A program made the translations under genes and the position numbers. The notes below the pieces were generated by a model that did not search any database, was not told the DNA's origin, and saw only the letters and a program-made list of their open reading frames with translations. A DNA stretch of 64,000 bases. Origin: Zeus faber (taxonomy: Eukaryota > Chordata > Actinopteri > Zeiformes > Zeidae). Numbering within the stretch: position 1 is the first letter of the stretch; every line of letters begins with the position of its first letter. The stretch covers positions 11,507,877 through 11,571,876 of the forward strand of contig OY482864.1 of assembly GCA_960531495.1 (NCBI GenBank), in the 5' to 3' direction. Positions 11,001 through 25,818 of this stretch are shown in pieces.

Positions 11001-13530
11001 AAAGTTTCTTCAAAGTCCCCCCCCCCCCCGAGGATCGGGGAGAAACAGCACTGGCTGGAGGATTTCGGGTGGTGGATAGTGCATTTAATTCACCTGCTTT
11101 TCCCTGTTGTGCATATGGACGATTCAGGGTCTTCCATTAGCCCTGAACCTCTGCATGTCTGTGGAGGTGGGACAACGTCAGTTCCCCCCGGAGAAGCCCA
11201 GTCTTCAAAGATGTTGTTTCCTGCTTTTATCCATTCTACAGGTTTCACTTAGAAACAATTGGACTTTTTACTCTCCCTCACAGCCTCCCGCCGTCATCCC
11301 CCCCTCCACTGTGGAGCAGTTATTGCGAGTCAAGTCAGGAATGGGTGAGGGAAGGGGTTGGGTTGAGGCGACTGTTTACCTTTCTAGGCTTAATGCCATC
11401 TCCTTGTATTGAATATTGTAGAACTCAGGGTCCTACCCTGAATTTGTGTCAAACCAAGAGGTGTCGGGGGGAACCCGGGTTAATGAAGGCGTGCCGCGCA
11501 ATCGATGGTCAATAAATAAGTGTCAAGTGTCCCAGACATTTTGACAGACAGATGTGTCCTTTAGAAATGTTATATGTAACTGTATGTTGATGTTCGTACT
11601 CAAGTGGAGACTGATGCCCTTGATGAACTGATTCCCTTTTGCGTCCATTCATTGTGCTGGGTCGTCCTCCCTATATTTCAGTAAGAGCCACACGTGGCGT
11701 TCTTCTCCTTTCAGCTGCTCATAAAGGTGCTCTGAGGGCGATGTTCCAAAGAAAAAGATGTAGGCGAGTAGTGTTTGCAAGTGCAGGGTTTGCAGCTGCC
11801 CTTTGTTTGAAAGACGCTAACAACCTGACAAATATTTTGGGGCGAAGGAATTCAATTTACAACAGCTTACAGCTCCGCGTATCAGTGATTAGATTTATAT
11901 CAATAGCCCATATTCACAATTACATTCTCTAATGGCTTTACAGGCCCATACGCACAAGTTTATTTGATGACAGGCGTGCAAGAACAAACTGCGAGAATTG
12001 CGTAAAGCATCCAAATAAAAGAAAGAAAAATAACCCTGACAAGGCGCGAGAATGAGGAATCTTCTTTACCCGATGGAGAGTGGCAAAATCCAGAATTTAA
12101 GAATTGTTGTAACCCTAACCCCTATTCATTTTGATTTGAGTTCATTATTTAGTTAGAATTTGAATTGAATTTAAATGGGAATTTTATGATAAATATACAT
12201 TCAATTCATTGCGGTTCAACAATATCCCACTCCGTCCCACAATACAACTTTATGAAATGTGACGTATATTTTTGCGCAAAATATGAATAATTACTACATT
12301 TCTTCCAATAATTGTTTCCTTTTTTGTGTATTCCCTTATATGGAGAATAATAAGTAACATTGCTTTTCATTTCAACGGTAGAATGGGGTAAAGTGAAGCA
12401 TTCTGGGAAATTGACTGCTTTTTCACTAATTGAAGTACATATAATATAGATATCTATGGATTCTACTTCAGAGTCATGGTTGAAAAAAACATGTGTCTTC
12501 ATACAAAATGTAGAAAAAGATCAAAAATATTTAAAAAACAAAATATAATGTTTTGAAGCATTCAATATGGTGTTGGGATGAATACATGTTTAATGCACAA
12601 ATCATTTTCGAAGTGTGTCTGTGTGAGATTATTTGAATTCCATTGATTTCTGATTTAATAATAAAATGGGTTTGCCACTTCAAATTCAATTCATATTCAA
12701 GGCTGAATGGTTGGATCAGAACCAAGACCCCAATCAGCTCCTGCAGTCTTTGGGGAAAAAATAAATAAATTATGAAATTAAAAAAAAACGAATAAAAAAG
12801 TTTTTTTTTTTTTTTTTTTTTTTTTATAATAAGAAACACTTTTCAACCAGAAACATGTGCACGTATATAAAAAAGCTCATTTTCCAAAATAGATAAAAAA
12901 AATATATCCATGTATTTATTATCAATTTGTACATCTAAATTAGCCTTGTTATATAGAGAAGAAGTTGTGAAGGAGAAGCTCTGTATAGAGGTTGAAAAAA
13001 TTAAAAAAAATAAACAAACAAACATTTTTTATTATTTTTTTTAACTTTCCATGCAGAATGATTATGACAGAGCTAATTAATGTGTATTAATTGAATATAA
13101 ATGTAAGTCGAATTAAAAAAAAAAGGCCTGCGCGACTCGTGTGTGTGGATTGGTCGCTCAATTAGCGTCGCCTTTCGGAGGGAACGCGCTGCTGTTGTCG
13201 TGTTTACGCGGGGAAGACGTGGCGTCTCCGCGAAGAGACGCTGTGGCGGTCGGAGAGATTCAAATGGGAACCAATTTGTTTGGCTCCTTTTTTTTAAGGA
13301 AACGCGCCCGGGACACCTGAGTAACACGGAGAGTCCCGTTGGGAAGAAAAGACGACGGGGAACACTCTCAACACCTTGTGAAGCTTTCTCCTGTCACTGT
13401 GAGTACGTGTTTTGCTTGTGACTAGTTATGGGCGGGACTGTTTGAAAAACGTTGTGTGGGAATCTCTGCCCACAGGTAAGGGCGAGAGTATTTATTATAT
13501 AGAGCAACAAGAAGCTCGCAGGTCAGAAGT
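11001..13530. other. non-coding, mostly AT-rich; CpG-rich patch at 13140-13440
   Basis: No gene was recognised. Positions 12100-13120 are strongly AT-rich with a T28 run near 12800. Positions 13140-13440 are abruptly CpG-rich and lie beside the gypsy remnant, so they could be its 3' flank or LTR, which I could not prove. Confidence 0.4.
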
Positions 13531-13559
13531 ATAATTGATAATACTCGTAATAATAGTAA

Positions 13560-15650
13560 TAATAATGATTATAATAACGATGAAGGTGGGTTCGGGCGCA
13601 GGAGGAATGGCGTTCCGCTCTGGCTCCTGGTCGGCCGACGAACCCGTGCGCCGATCCCCTCCGCAGGACAGACAAACATTGAGAGAAGCTCCCCGCCCCG
13701 GCGCCCCGAGGTTTAAATGGCTGGAGAGCCAGGTACCACCGGGTGATTCCGGCGTTTGTGTCCTTCATGCGGTGGAGCCACAGCCCCGGCGTGGCCCGAA
13801 CCGAGGGTGATAGCGGAGGCAACCGGCGGCCCACTTGATCGCTCAGCCTCCTTCTCCCCTGTGCAGTAACTCGACTCCCGCTCTGAGAGCTTGCGGCAGA
13901 GGTACCCTCCACCTCCTGGGGCAAGACCGCGCCCAGCCCTCTGTTCGAGTGTGTCGTTCTGCAGACAGGAACGGAGAGAGAAGTTAGGGTTAAACAGCAC
14001 CGGCTTCCCACGGAGAGCTGACTTTACCCTGGCAAACGCCTGCTGGCACTTCTCTGGCCGCTGGAGAGGATCTGGAGCACCCTTTCGAGTTAAGTTGGAG
14101 AAGGGGCTGGTTAGCGCCGAAAAGTCGGGGGCAAACCTGTAGTAGTCGGGCAGCCTCAAGAACTGCTTCTCCTCCTTCTTGGTCTTGGGTCTTGGCGTGT
14201 TTGCGACCACAGCGGTTTTATCAAGCTGGGGTGGGACCGGGCCTTCCCCCAAGTGGTATCCCAGAGACCGTACCTCTCTCCGTCCCACGGCACACTTCTT
14301 TGTGTTGGACTCAGACGCACAGCCACAACCACAGCGCCCACATGCTGCATATGCCGCTCCCAGGTGTCGCTGTGAATGGTAACATCATCTAGGTAGGCCG
14401 CGGCGTATGCTACAAGCAGACGAGGGACGTGGCCCATGAGCTTCTGAAAGCTGGCTGGGGCACCGAACAACCCAACAGAAGAGTGGGAAAGTGGTATTAG
14501 CCAAACGGAGTGGAGAACGCTGATTTTTCCCTAGACTCCTTAGACAAGGGAATCTGTTAGTAGCCCTTGGTTAAATCCATTGTCATGAAAAAAAAGACGG
14601 TCAAGAGTTCATCGACCCGGGGCATCGGGTAGGCGTCGAACTTTGACACCGCCTTCACCCTACGGTAGTCTACACAGAACCAGACCCACCAGCTTACCCA
14701 CCAACATGGGACTAGACCAGTCACCCGTGGACTCTATTACGCCGATGTCAAGCATGGCCTCTAATTCCGCCTGCATGATCTTACGCGTGTGTTCAGGCAG
14801 GCCATATGGCCGTGAGCGCACCTCCACCTCCGGGGTCACTCTCATGGTGGTGTATGAGGGACGTGAGGCCTGGCAGGAAGGAGAAAACATCAGAGAAGCA
14901 ACGCTTAAGTGCAGCCACGTCCGCCCTCTGGGACGGAGAAAGATGGTCACTTAACAGGGCCACAGTGTGATCGGCCACTTTTTGAACCTCCGGCCCCAAA
15001 TTGTCTGAACCGAGCCCCCTGGTCGTATAAGAGGCGCTGACGTTCCTGAGCCTGGAGCAAATTCTCCCATGATATGGGATCAACGCGTATAACTTTGCTC
15101 TCAGGTCCATAACATACTGTAAACTTACTGGTGCTAGGACCTTCCTAACAGTTTTTTTTAATTAGGTATCGCACCCCCCGGGGTGTCCTGCCAAAGAGGA
15201 GTTCAAAGGGAGAAAATCCCGTAGGGGCCTGGGGAACCTCCGGCACCACAAACAACAGGGGGTCCAACCACCACGTCCCAATTACGGCTATCGTCGTGAA
15301 CGAACTTTCAAATAGTGTTTTTCAGCGTTTTATTAAAGCTCTCCACCAGACCGTCGGTCTGGGGTTGGTGAACACCGGTTGGAATGGAACGGACACCCAG
15401 TAACTCGTAACGTTCCCGAATTCTACGCGACATATAGGAAGTGCCCTGGTCGGTCAGGAATTCCTTCGGAATCCCGACTCGGGAGATGACCTGAAACAGT
15501 GCCTGCGCCACGCTTTTGGCCGTCATACTGCGCAAGGGGCACTGCTTCAGGGTACCGGGTTGCATATTCCACTGGGACTCAAACAAAGCAATACCCGCGG
15601 GCACTGTGCTCTAATGGCCCGATGAGGTCCATACAGTGCAATTGCTGTCG
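13560..15650 (-). mobile_element. gypsy-type retrotransposon remnant with integrase upstream of RT (Gmr1-like order)
   Basis: Reading the minus strand, integrase comes first (15640-15200: MDLIGPLE with a catalytic D, TDQGTS with the second D, then HQPQTDGLVESFN). A linker (LSPSQRADVAALKRCFSDVF, about 15000-14890) leads into RT: RPYGLPEH at about 14805, FGAPASFQ at about 14460, and active-site YLDD at about 14390. RT connection and RNase H text follows (GYHLGEG, KTKKEEKQFL, SCLQNDTLEQR, HRMKDTN). Stops and frameshifts occur throughout, so the element is dead. IN before RT is the published hallmark of deuterostome Gmr1-like elements and differs from the PR-RT-RH-IN order of the other two gypsies here. 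No LTR pair could be defined. Confidence 0.85.
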
Positions 15651-15820
15651 CTGGAATAACAGTGATTTTGACTACGCTGTTCGAAAAACATGCTGTATAG
15701 TGACCAACATAGTGACCAATATTAGACCAACAGAATTACTGCAATTTCAATCAAAAAAAAATACTGCATCACATGTCAAAGAATGTTATCATTGTGAAAA
15801 TATTATGGAGTATTCTTCTG

Positions 15821-15856
<36 letters not shown>

Positions 15857-16990
15857 GATAATAATAATATTAATAATAGAAACAGAAGAGAAATATAAAT
15901 TTATGTGTGTGATATTGCACACACTTTGTGTAACATTTGAAATACTTGTGTTGCCACCTCAAACTGTGTATCGCTGCATAGCCTGGATGTTGTATCGCTG
16001 CGTAACACTAAGTTACACTAACCCCGAGTAACGCTGGGTAACACTAACGCTGAGTTATGCTGAGAAACACTAAGTAACGCGAACACTGAGTAGCGCTGAG
16101 TAACACTAAAGCTGAGTAACCCTGAGTAACAGCAAAATCACAGTTCTTCCATGTATGGGCATTTATTTTGTTTGTTGTTTTATTTCACACTTGCTGTGGC
16201 ATTGTGTTATTGGCATGTTTCCCATGCTGAGGGAGGAGAGAGAAAGACAAGCTGCTAGTGTCTCACCCTCCTTCACTCCCTTTCTCTCTTCATCTTTCTA
16301 TCTTTCTTTCTCCCTTTAGCTCAGCCTCTCTGACACCTGGAAAATCACCTTTTATTTCATTTGTAAAGTCAGAGACATAATTAATAAATGTATGGTGCAA
16401 ATATATTTTATGTGTTGACTGTGTAATATTCATTTGCAATTATTGTCCAAGAAAATGTATAATTTAAAATGCTATATGAATAAAATACCATAAATGCAGC
16501 ATTTGAGTCACAATGTTCAGCTCACATGAGAAACAATAATATAAAATAAATACTCAAATTATTTCAGTCGCATATTAAGGGCGTTCCTGATTGGTCGGCG
16601 TTGATGACGTCACACCGCGGAAATGAATGGGATCAGTGAAAAGCAAAGTTAGCTTTTAATAAGTGCATAATAAAGGATTTATTATCCTTTATAAGACGCT
16701 GTTCTCGTTTTAGATCCGGTTGCTGCAAAAAGCATAGTTAACTGTTCAGTTAACCTCTAATAAAGGCTGTAATTAGCTGTTATAAAGTCTTATTAACACA
16801 ATAATAATGTTAAGCATCTTATGAGGACCTTATTAACCAAAGCTTATTACAAGCACCTTAATAAAAAGCATTACTGCGTGGCAACAGCTTTCTCAAGAAC
16901 AACACCGTTGTGTCGATCAGCAGAAAGTTTGTTTCCAGGCCTCAGTCAGGAGGTAGCTCCACCTTCAGGAAGGAACAAGGGGTTCTCCAT
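15651..16990. other. non-coding AT-rich sequence with old repeats
   Basis: Contains a (TTA)n run at 15821-15856 and the degenerate GAGTAAC array at 16000-16135. Positions 16650-16870 are TTATTAA-rich with repeated TTAATAA/CTTATTA phrases and a TAAAGGAT-TTATT-ATCCTTTA hairpin at about 16674-16694, probably an old interspersed repeat. Confidence 0.5.
16000..16135. repeat. degenerate tandem array of a ~10-12 bp unit (GCTGAGTAAC-like)
   Basis: Phrases GAGTAACGCT, GGGTAACACTAACGCT, AAGTAACGCG, GAGTAGCGCT, GAGTAACACTAAAGCT and GAGTAACCCT follow one another, with a weak two-unit super-period of about 25 bp. Confidence 0.75.
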
Positions 16991-17002
16991 CCACACACTC
17001 AC

Positions 17003-17062
<60 letters not shown>
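16991..17062. repeat. (CA)n microsatellite
   Basis: Long uninterrupted CA run after two ACTC/ACGC interruptions. Confidence 0.95.
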
Positions 17063-17065
<3 letters not shown>

Positions 17066-18707
17066 CTCGTATTGAGTGGAGTTGCGAGCCGCACGGCTCC
17101 CCTGCAATCTACTGACATTGATCTGAGAGGGAGAGATCAAATTCTGGCACTGAGGAATCCTGCTTTTCATTAACTGTGTGTGTGTACATGTATGTATGTT
17201 TGTATGTAGGTATGTACATTGAGGTTCACACCATCGCACCTATATATTGTACTTCCGAGCTTAAGGCTGGCATTTGCAATGTCTGAATCGCGCGTCATTT
17301 TTCCAATGGGTGCCAGTAGTGATATAAATGAGAATCCCTCCTAGCGCTGATTCCAAAAAGGACGTGTGCATCAGAGTGTGACAAAGCGGCTTTCACCCTA
17401 GTGTGTCCGTACGCGTGCGTTTCCGCATCTGTGCATTGAGCGTGCACGTCCGTATGTCTGTGGATCTATGCTGGTTGATCTAGCCGACGGGCCACTGTGG
17501 CACCACCAAACTCAATAGTGGATCAAGGCGGCGGGGACAGAGACGGTCGGACGGGCCGTCAGAGCAGCCAGCCATCTAGACGACCTCTCCTCCTTCCAGC
17601 CCAGAGCCTCTGCCCCAAAGCCAGATTTTTATCATTAGTTACCCCGTCTGCCACTGTTTGTAACTTCTATGGCTAGTGTCGCTCACTCCAGAAGTTTCAT
17701 TACGACTATTACAGATTTCAACCAATCTCAATCTCTCCCTCGTACCGTTCCACAAGATGGATTGTCAAATAATCAAATTAACATTTTACAAAACAAACAA
17801 TCTTTTTGGGGCCAAATTGGAAAACATAAGCTCTTCTTGGGCATAGAAAAAAATCCTTGATTTTTTACTTCAACTCGTGCAAAGTTGGAGCAAAAACCAA
17901 AGTATTTGTTACATATTTTAGTAAAGTATATATCTTCATAGAACATGTATGTTCCGACGAAGGCTCTTTTGGTATCGAAACGACATAAAATAATAGGCTT
18001 TTTGAGTTCTCTCTCTCTAAAAGTTTCCTGAAAGTTCTGAAATGCCAAACCACATGTAGTGTCTATCTTTACTATTTCACACTGAGCTGCTGCTTAACTT
18101 GACCACATGACCCTGTATTGAGGACGTGCACTTACAAGAAGGACGTACGTACGTTCTCAGAGTACGTACTTGGAGGCTGGCATTTTGAAACTGACATTTC
18201 AGACGAGATACAAATTCAAATGACAAAAGCAGCAGGTACATATATAATGACAATTTGTCGGAGTGGAGGGTATGGCATTTACAAATACTGTAAAGCATAA
18301 ATTATTTAGAGGTAATGCTGGGGCGGACGGTGGTTTGGGAGAAACGAGGCTCCGGCCACCGAGCCGCTATCGGCTCAGCACCAGCAACCTTTGGACGCGG
18401 CAGACGGTTCTGAAAGGCCGAAAAGAAAACATAAACCTAAAAAGCCAAATTGTGGAAGAGATGGAATGCAACATGCAATACAGCCCGACGTGCTTCTCCC
18501 CTTTTTAACCTTGTAGCTTTCTTTTTTTCCTCGGCCCAGCCGCCGACCTCCGCTGTTCCACACCTTTTTCCTGTGTGCGTGCGTGACTTTACAAATGAGA
18601 TCAAGGTGATTTTCAAGGTGGCGGAGAGGCCGAGCTAAAGGGTGTGAGACAGCAAGATAGATAGATGGAGAGAGAAGAAGTGGGGAAAGAAGGTGAGACA
18701 CTGGTGG
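17063..18707. other. non-coding sequence, nothing recognised
   Basis: Mixed composition. Short open frames carry no recognisable domains. A GTATGT-rich patch lies at 17190-17218. Confidence 0.4.

Positions 18708-18757
<50 letters not shown>
18708..18757. repeat. (CT)n microsatellite
   Basis: Uninterrupted CT run. Confidence 0.95.
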
Positions 18758-18759
<2 letters not shown>

Positions 18760-20630
18760 CTAAGTCTTTCATATCAGAGAAAAATGAAGCGATCGATTTT
18801 CCGTCCGGTTCTCCCCCTGCTGGGAATATTAAAACAGACAGTGAGGTTTCACATGTCACGTCACCCCCCCTACGCTGCCATCTCTCTCTCCTCTCCTTTA
18901 TCTCCAGGTGTTCTCTCTTCTTCTTTCCCTTTGTTTGCTCCCTCTTCTTCCACTCCGGGGGGGGGGGGGGATTTTTAGGATAGCAGTGGGATGTGGCAGT
19001 AGAAAGGTGTGTTTCACCTGCTTCTACTCATTTATTGTGAAACACTTTTAATAGATGGTGAAAAATGTGTAATTAGTGTTCTAATGACAGTGTCATCTGA
19101 CAAAACGCCGAGTGCAACATCTGCGACTGAAATTACGGTAAAATTCTGCAAAGTTTCCTTCATTAGAACTTACTCGAACTAAAGTGAAATACATTACTAA
19201 AGCATGTATGGAATCAATTCGAATTAAAGGACTTAAACTAAATTAAAAGATCCTTCCAGAAATTGGGTTAGGGGACGCTGCGGCATTGGACAGAAGCCAC
19301 GTACAGTACTAGGGATAACTAATAGAAGAGGATGGAGGCAGTGTGGAACTATTGAGTAAATATAGCAATAGTGGAGGTTTAATGAGAATTTGCCCATGGG
19401 ACCTTATAACATTCAGTAACAACTGTGGGAGAAACGAGGGGTCTCTTATTTTTTGTAAATGGTCATGCGTGGGAATCAGTTCCTTGTTTTGGTATATCTT
19501 ATTTTATGAAAATTGCATTCTAATATATCTTCCATGTAACATATCTGTCGATCTTAAAATTAAAAAGTAATGAAGTACATTTTTTATTTTTGTATAAAAC
19601 ATATTGAAATACGTTTATATTAAATAGTTAGACAAATATTTAAGTATTTTTGTAAAAATGTTTGTCGCAGCACTCGAAAAATCATTAAAAATTCTGCTTC
19701 CTATGGGAGAGACAGTCCCTCCAAGCGGAGGTTGACCGCGAATGACGTCTCCTGTCTCGCTGTACGAGCGCCAGTTAAAATGTAAGTAGCGCGCACGATT
19801 CCTTGACCTTGGCGTGCATGTGGGGACGCTTCATTATTTATTATCAGGCTCACCTCTCGGTACCCCAGTCGATGGGTCGCTGGCATGTGTAATTCTCCAC
19901 GCCCCTGATCTATCCCTCTGGACCGGCCCAGTAAAGAATTAGACCTCTGCCTCGGCCCATATTTCATCATTTGACTGACAGGCAGTTCCATGCGGGCCGT
20001 GATGTACGGCCGTGTTTAGCGCCATAAGTCATAAACACTGAGGTTGGAAAAACGAAAAGCACGGGCGGAAATGGAAGAATTAATAATGTGGTTGTTGGCT
20101 GAGCCCAGATTGATCATGATAAGCGATGGGATGAAAATGGGCCTCGAAATATTTGCGCCGGGTCTGAAATATTCGCGTTTCGGGGAGAAGTGCGTGGAAC
20201 AACAACAACTGCCGAGACTTGATGAGAATTTGATCCTCCCTGCTGAGGAAGATCATTACTGCCGTGGGTGGGAAACTGAGCTTTCGCTAAACGCTTACTA
20301 AGGCTCATATTTTTGCATTTGTGCTTGTGTAATGCATGGGCGTCATACAAATCTACATATATGTGCGTCTGTGGCAGAGTGATAAATGGTGTGCGTCCAC
20401 GTTGTTGTGCTGGTTTGTATCACTGCGTATGTTTGTTTCAGGCTGGAGTTATTTTTATGTGCACGTTTTGATAATACTGGGCAATACACTATATATACAC
20501 TATCTATATATAAAATAGAGTGTGTGTGTGTGTGAGAAAACATTTACATCATGAGTAAAGTGGATCATATGACCAAGCAAGTAGAGGCATTGATTGTACA
20601 GAGTAAGGTACTGCGGCAACGAAATGCATT
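18758..20630. other. non-coding; candidate conserved block at 19690-20040
   Basis: Positions 19690-20040 are unique and moderately GC-rich, with TATTTCATCATTTGACTGACAG (TGACTGACAG is a MEIS/PREP-type core) and TTCATTATTTATTATC. A G12 run is at about 18957-18970. No exons were recognised. Confidence 0.3.
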
Positions 20631-20745
20631 TATTTCTGCATTTCACCCATCCTAGTCACTGACATATCTAGGAGCAGTGAGCTGCCATATAGCGGCGCCC
20701 GGGTCAGCAGTGAGGGGGTTAAGTGTCTTGCTCAAGGACACATAT
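20631..20745. repeat. teleost dispersed repeat fragment with the GTGTCTTGCTCAAGG core
   Basis: Contains CATTTCACCCATCC, AGCAGTGAGCTGCCAT, GCGGCGCCCGGG and GGTTAAGTGTCTTGCTCAAG. This text is familiar from many fish genomes, and its last phrase recurs at about 25161-25185. Confidence 0.6.
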
Positions 20746-22906
<2,161 letters not shown>

Positions 22907-23080
22907 CAGGATCCGAGGCTAGGGCCGGTCATCTTGTGAAGTGAGGAGTCGTCTCCAGCCTGCCCCTGGGTTATTGATAAACGTTTATTGTGCAGCCGGC
23001 CACTGTGAATTGTGGGCAAGTCCTGGCGGAACATTCCGGTGGCAACATCATTTTTCTTGAAGACAGCTCACAGACCTGTC

Positions 23081-23084
<4 letters not shown>

Positions 23085-23126
<42 letters not shown>
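23085..23126. repeat. (GT)n microsatellite
   Basis: Uninterrupted GT run followed by a T-rich tract. Confidence 0.94.
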
Positions 23127-23129
<3 letters not shown>

Positions 23130-24539
23130 TATATTTTTTATTTTTATTTTTTTCTTGTAGATCCTATCCTTCTCCACAAACAAATCAAAATTGCAGAAAG
23201 TTCTGCGTTGATAAAATGCAACACATCCTCGGTCACAGTGTGTGTTTTGCATGCCTGGAAAGGTGCTTGCGCAAAAATTACTATTTCTGTGTGTTTTTTC
23301 CTGCGCAATAAAAACGGTTTTCTCCGAATCGCTTCACCTTTCCATTAAGCAGAATCCGCGATTAGTTCTGAATGAGGGGAGATGAATTATTGTATAGTAT
23401 CGTCTGCATCAGATACCACCAAGACCACGGGTTCTCAGAAAGTGAACCCGGCGCACTGCTAGAATCTCAATCTTCCGACGTGAAAAGGGTCATATTTGAG
23501 CACAGACTTAATTTTCTGACTCACTGCTCCAGGTTGCAACAGTATAGCTGGGGGGGGGGCAACCGCTGACGGGGACACTCCTGAATAGCCTAGCGCAAAA
23601 AAAAAGAGAGAGAGAGAGATTGCAGTTAACACCTTTAAAACATTCAAGCAAATGCGTGCGTGCATGTGTTTGCACAAATGTCCTCTGCCTGCACGGCGGC
23701 AGGATTGCGGCGGATATGTTTTCTCCTCAGGTCTGTCATTGCTATTGACCAGCAGCCTCCTGCCCCGGCCCCCACCCGCATCCCCCCTCCATGCATCACA
23801 TTACCCTGGCACCCCTCCTTCAGGGAGCCCGCCCTGCCCCGAACGGGGAGCCGGGGACACATTTAACGGTGACACACAGCTCATTAGATCACAGAGGTCA
23901 GACACTCTGCGCTCGTTACCAGCCGGCTCGTCCCTGTAATGGACACTGGAGCACTTTTGGGGGTGGTGGGGAGGGGTTGGGGAAGGTGGAGGTAGGTTGG
24001 TCTGGCATGGTGGGGGTGGGTGGAGGGGTTGGCGGAACAGTCTCGTCAATTTGCTCGACCCGGTCCAATGGGAGTGCAGGACGAGCCGCTGTCCTCAGAT
24101 GTGATTGGAGGACGACCTTGAAGAGTCTAAAGTGTTCTGGGGGGGGGGGGCGAAATTGAGATTAATACGGAACTGTTTATGTTTTTTTGTTTGTTTTCCT
24201 CTCATAGTTCTCCCCCTCTCTCGCCTCTCCATCTCTCCTCCTCTCTCAATCGGCGTGCCTTTCTCTTATCTCCATTTTTCTCACTTTCCCTCTCTCCCAT
24301 TCCTTGATTGATAGCTGGCCCTGCGAGTCCAGTCTGTTCGGAACACTCATCTCCTCCTCCACTTCCTCCTCCTCATCCCCCAAACTTCCAGCTGGTTCAC
24401 ACTGTGCCAACTGAAGGCAAACCTGCAAACTCAAACACAAAGATGGTTCCATTTCAACATCTGCAGAATCCCCCCCCCCCCACCCCTCCGTTTCTCTGGG
24501 ACTCAAGTTTAACGCACTCTGAGATTTTTGTTGAGCAAG
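23127..24539. other. non-coding; G-rich quadruplex-prone strand at 23957-24025
   Basis: No exons were recognised. At 23957-23985 four runs of four or more G are separated by one to four bases, and a second G-rich block follows to 24025. G12 at about 24139 and C12 at about 24472 are simple runs. Confidence 0.55.
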
Positions 24540-24990
24540 TTTAAAGTTAACTCCCGTAATCCACCTAATGAACCTTGCCGAGCAGTTTTTAGGTTGGCCG
24601 AGGCCCCATGTGTTGTGATTTATGATTGGCCGGTAAGAGATCCCCGCAGTGATCCATCATGGCGGGAGATGGGAATCATTGAGATGAATGGATCTTCTCC
24701 GGATTCACTCATTATCCTGGCGGCAGGATTTATGCCCGGATCCTTCGTCTTCAATTACGCCCGCACTTCCACACCGTCAACATTTGCATGGCTTCATGAT
24801 GAATAATCATCTGCAGAGGGATTTCTAATTGCTATTCTCTGAGAGTTTATTGGCGATTGTTGATGAGAGGAAGTTTCCGCGGGAGCATATTGACACAGAA
24901 TTGTTTAAATTAATATTATTGTTTATGAATATTCATGTTCCGCTGGTTTCGGGAGCAGTTTGCCGTTGTTGGGTTCATGAAGTGCCAACA
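24540..24990. promoter_or_regulatory. candidate conserved non-coding enhancer-like block
   Basis: Unique, balanced-composition sequence with no frame and no repeat match. It holds an octamer ATTTGCAT (24782-24789), the near-palindrome ATGATGAATAATCAT just after it, TTTAAATTAATATTATTG and ATGAATATTCATG. Dense POU/homeodomain-type sites in unique sequence typify vertebrate conserved elements. Function is inferred. Confidence 0.35.
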
Positions 24991-25062
24991 TGGAGTCATC
25001 AGAGAATTCCCCGTCCAGAGTTCAAGACGTTGATGCTGAGTTGCATGGACCTACAATCCCCA

Positions 25063-25250
25063 CTCATTACATTACAGACGCTACATTAGCAGACGCTTTT
25101 ATCCAAAGCGACTTACAATTTTTCAAACACCGACGGACGCAGCCATCAGGAGAAATTAGGGGTTAAGTGTCTTGCTCAAGGACACTACAGCATGCTAGCA
25201 GGAGGAGCCAGGGATCGAACCAGCAACCACGTTACTTCACCAGTACTTCC
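25063..25250. repeat. teleost dispersed repeat (CTTTTATCCAAAGCGACTTAC family)
   Basis: Has CATTACATTACAGACGC, the CTTTTATCCAAAGCGACTTAC phrase common in fish genomes, GTGTCTTGCTCAAGGACAC, and GGGATCGAACC, which on the minus strand resembles a tRNA B box. The family assignment is left open. Confidence 0.7.
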
Positions 25251-25385
25251 ATCAACCGCAACAGAAAAGTTGACTGGAAATCTTCTTCTCTTTCCTCGGC
25301 TGCTCCCGTTAGGGGTCGTCGACTGGAAACACTACCACCAAACTGCACATCTTTTGTATGTTGCACAATGCGGTGGACTATCGTT

Positions 25386-25733
25386 GGTGGCACAGTGCTT
25401 GCGCTGCTGCCTCACAGCAGGAAGGTCCTGCGTTCGATTCCCGCCTGGGTCGCTGTTGGCACCCGGCTCAGGTGGGTTGTCTCGATTAGGGGCCTTTCTG
25501 TGTGGAGTTTGCATGTTCTCCCCGTTCTCACATGGGTCTTCTCCAACATTAAAAAGGACCCCAATTAAAAACATGCAGAACACTTTCCTGTCCCTGACCA
25601 CCGACACGGATCCATCACCTGGAATTGGTCCCCGGGCGCCGACGTAGTGAAGGCTGCCCACGGCTCGTAGCTGCCGCTGGAGGGAGGACAGCAGGGTTGG
25701 GAGAGATGCAGAGGCTAAATTTCTCCAGTCACC

Positions 25734-25818
<85 letters not shown>

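Noticed and set aside
12110-12125. Telomere-like AACCCTAACCCC, also at 63173
   Set aside because: Fewer than three units; expected by chance in a window of this size.
13140-13440. CpG island promoter of a host gene
   Set aside because: No exon or start region follows on either strand, and it adjoins a retroelement; left as unassigned.
15000-15650. Host integrase-like domesticated gene
   Set aside because: Stops, frameshifts and contiguous RT/RNase H text show a decayed gypsy.
25388-25442. tRNA gene
   Set aside because: The B box is good, but the A box and cloverleaf are degraded and SINE body text follows, so it is a SINE head.
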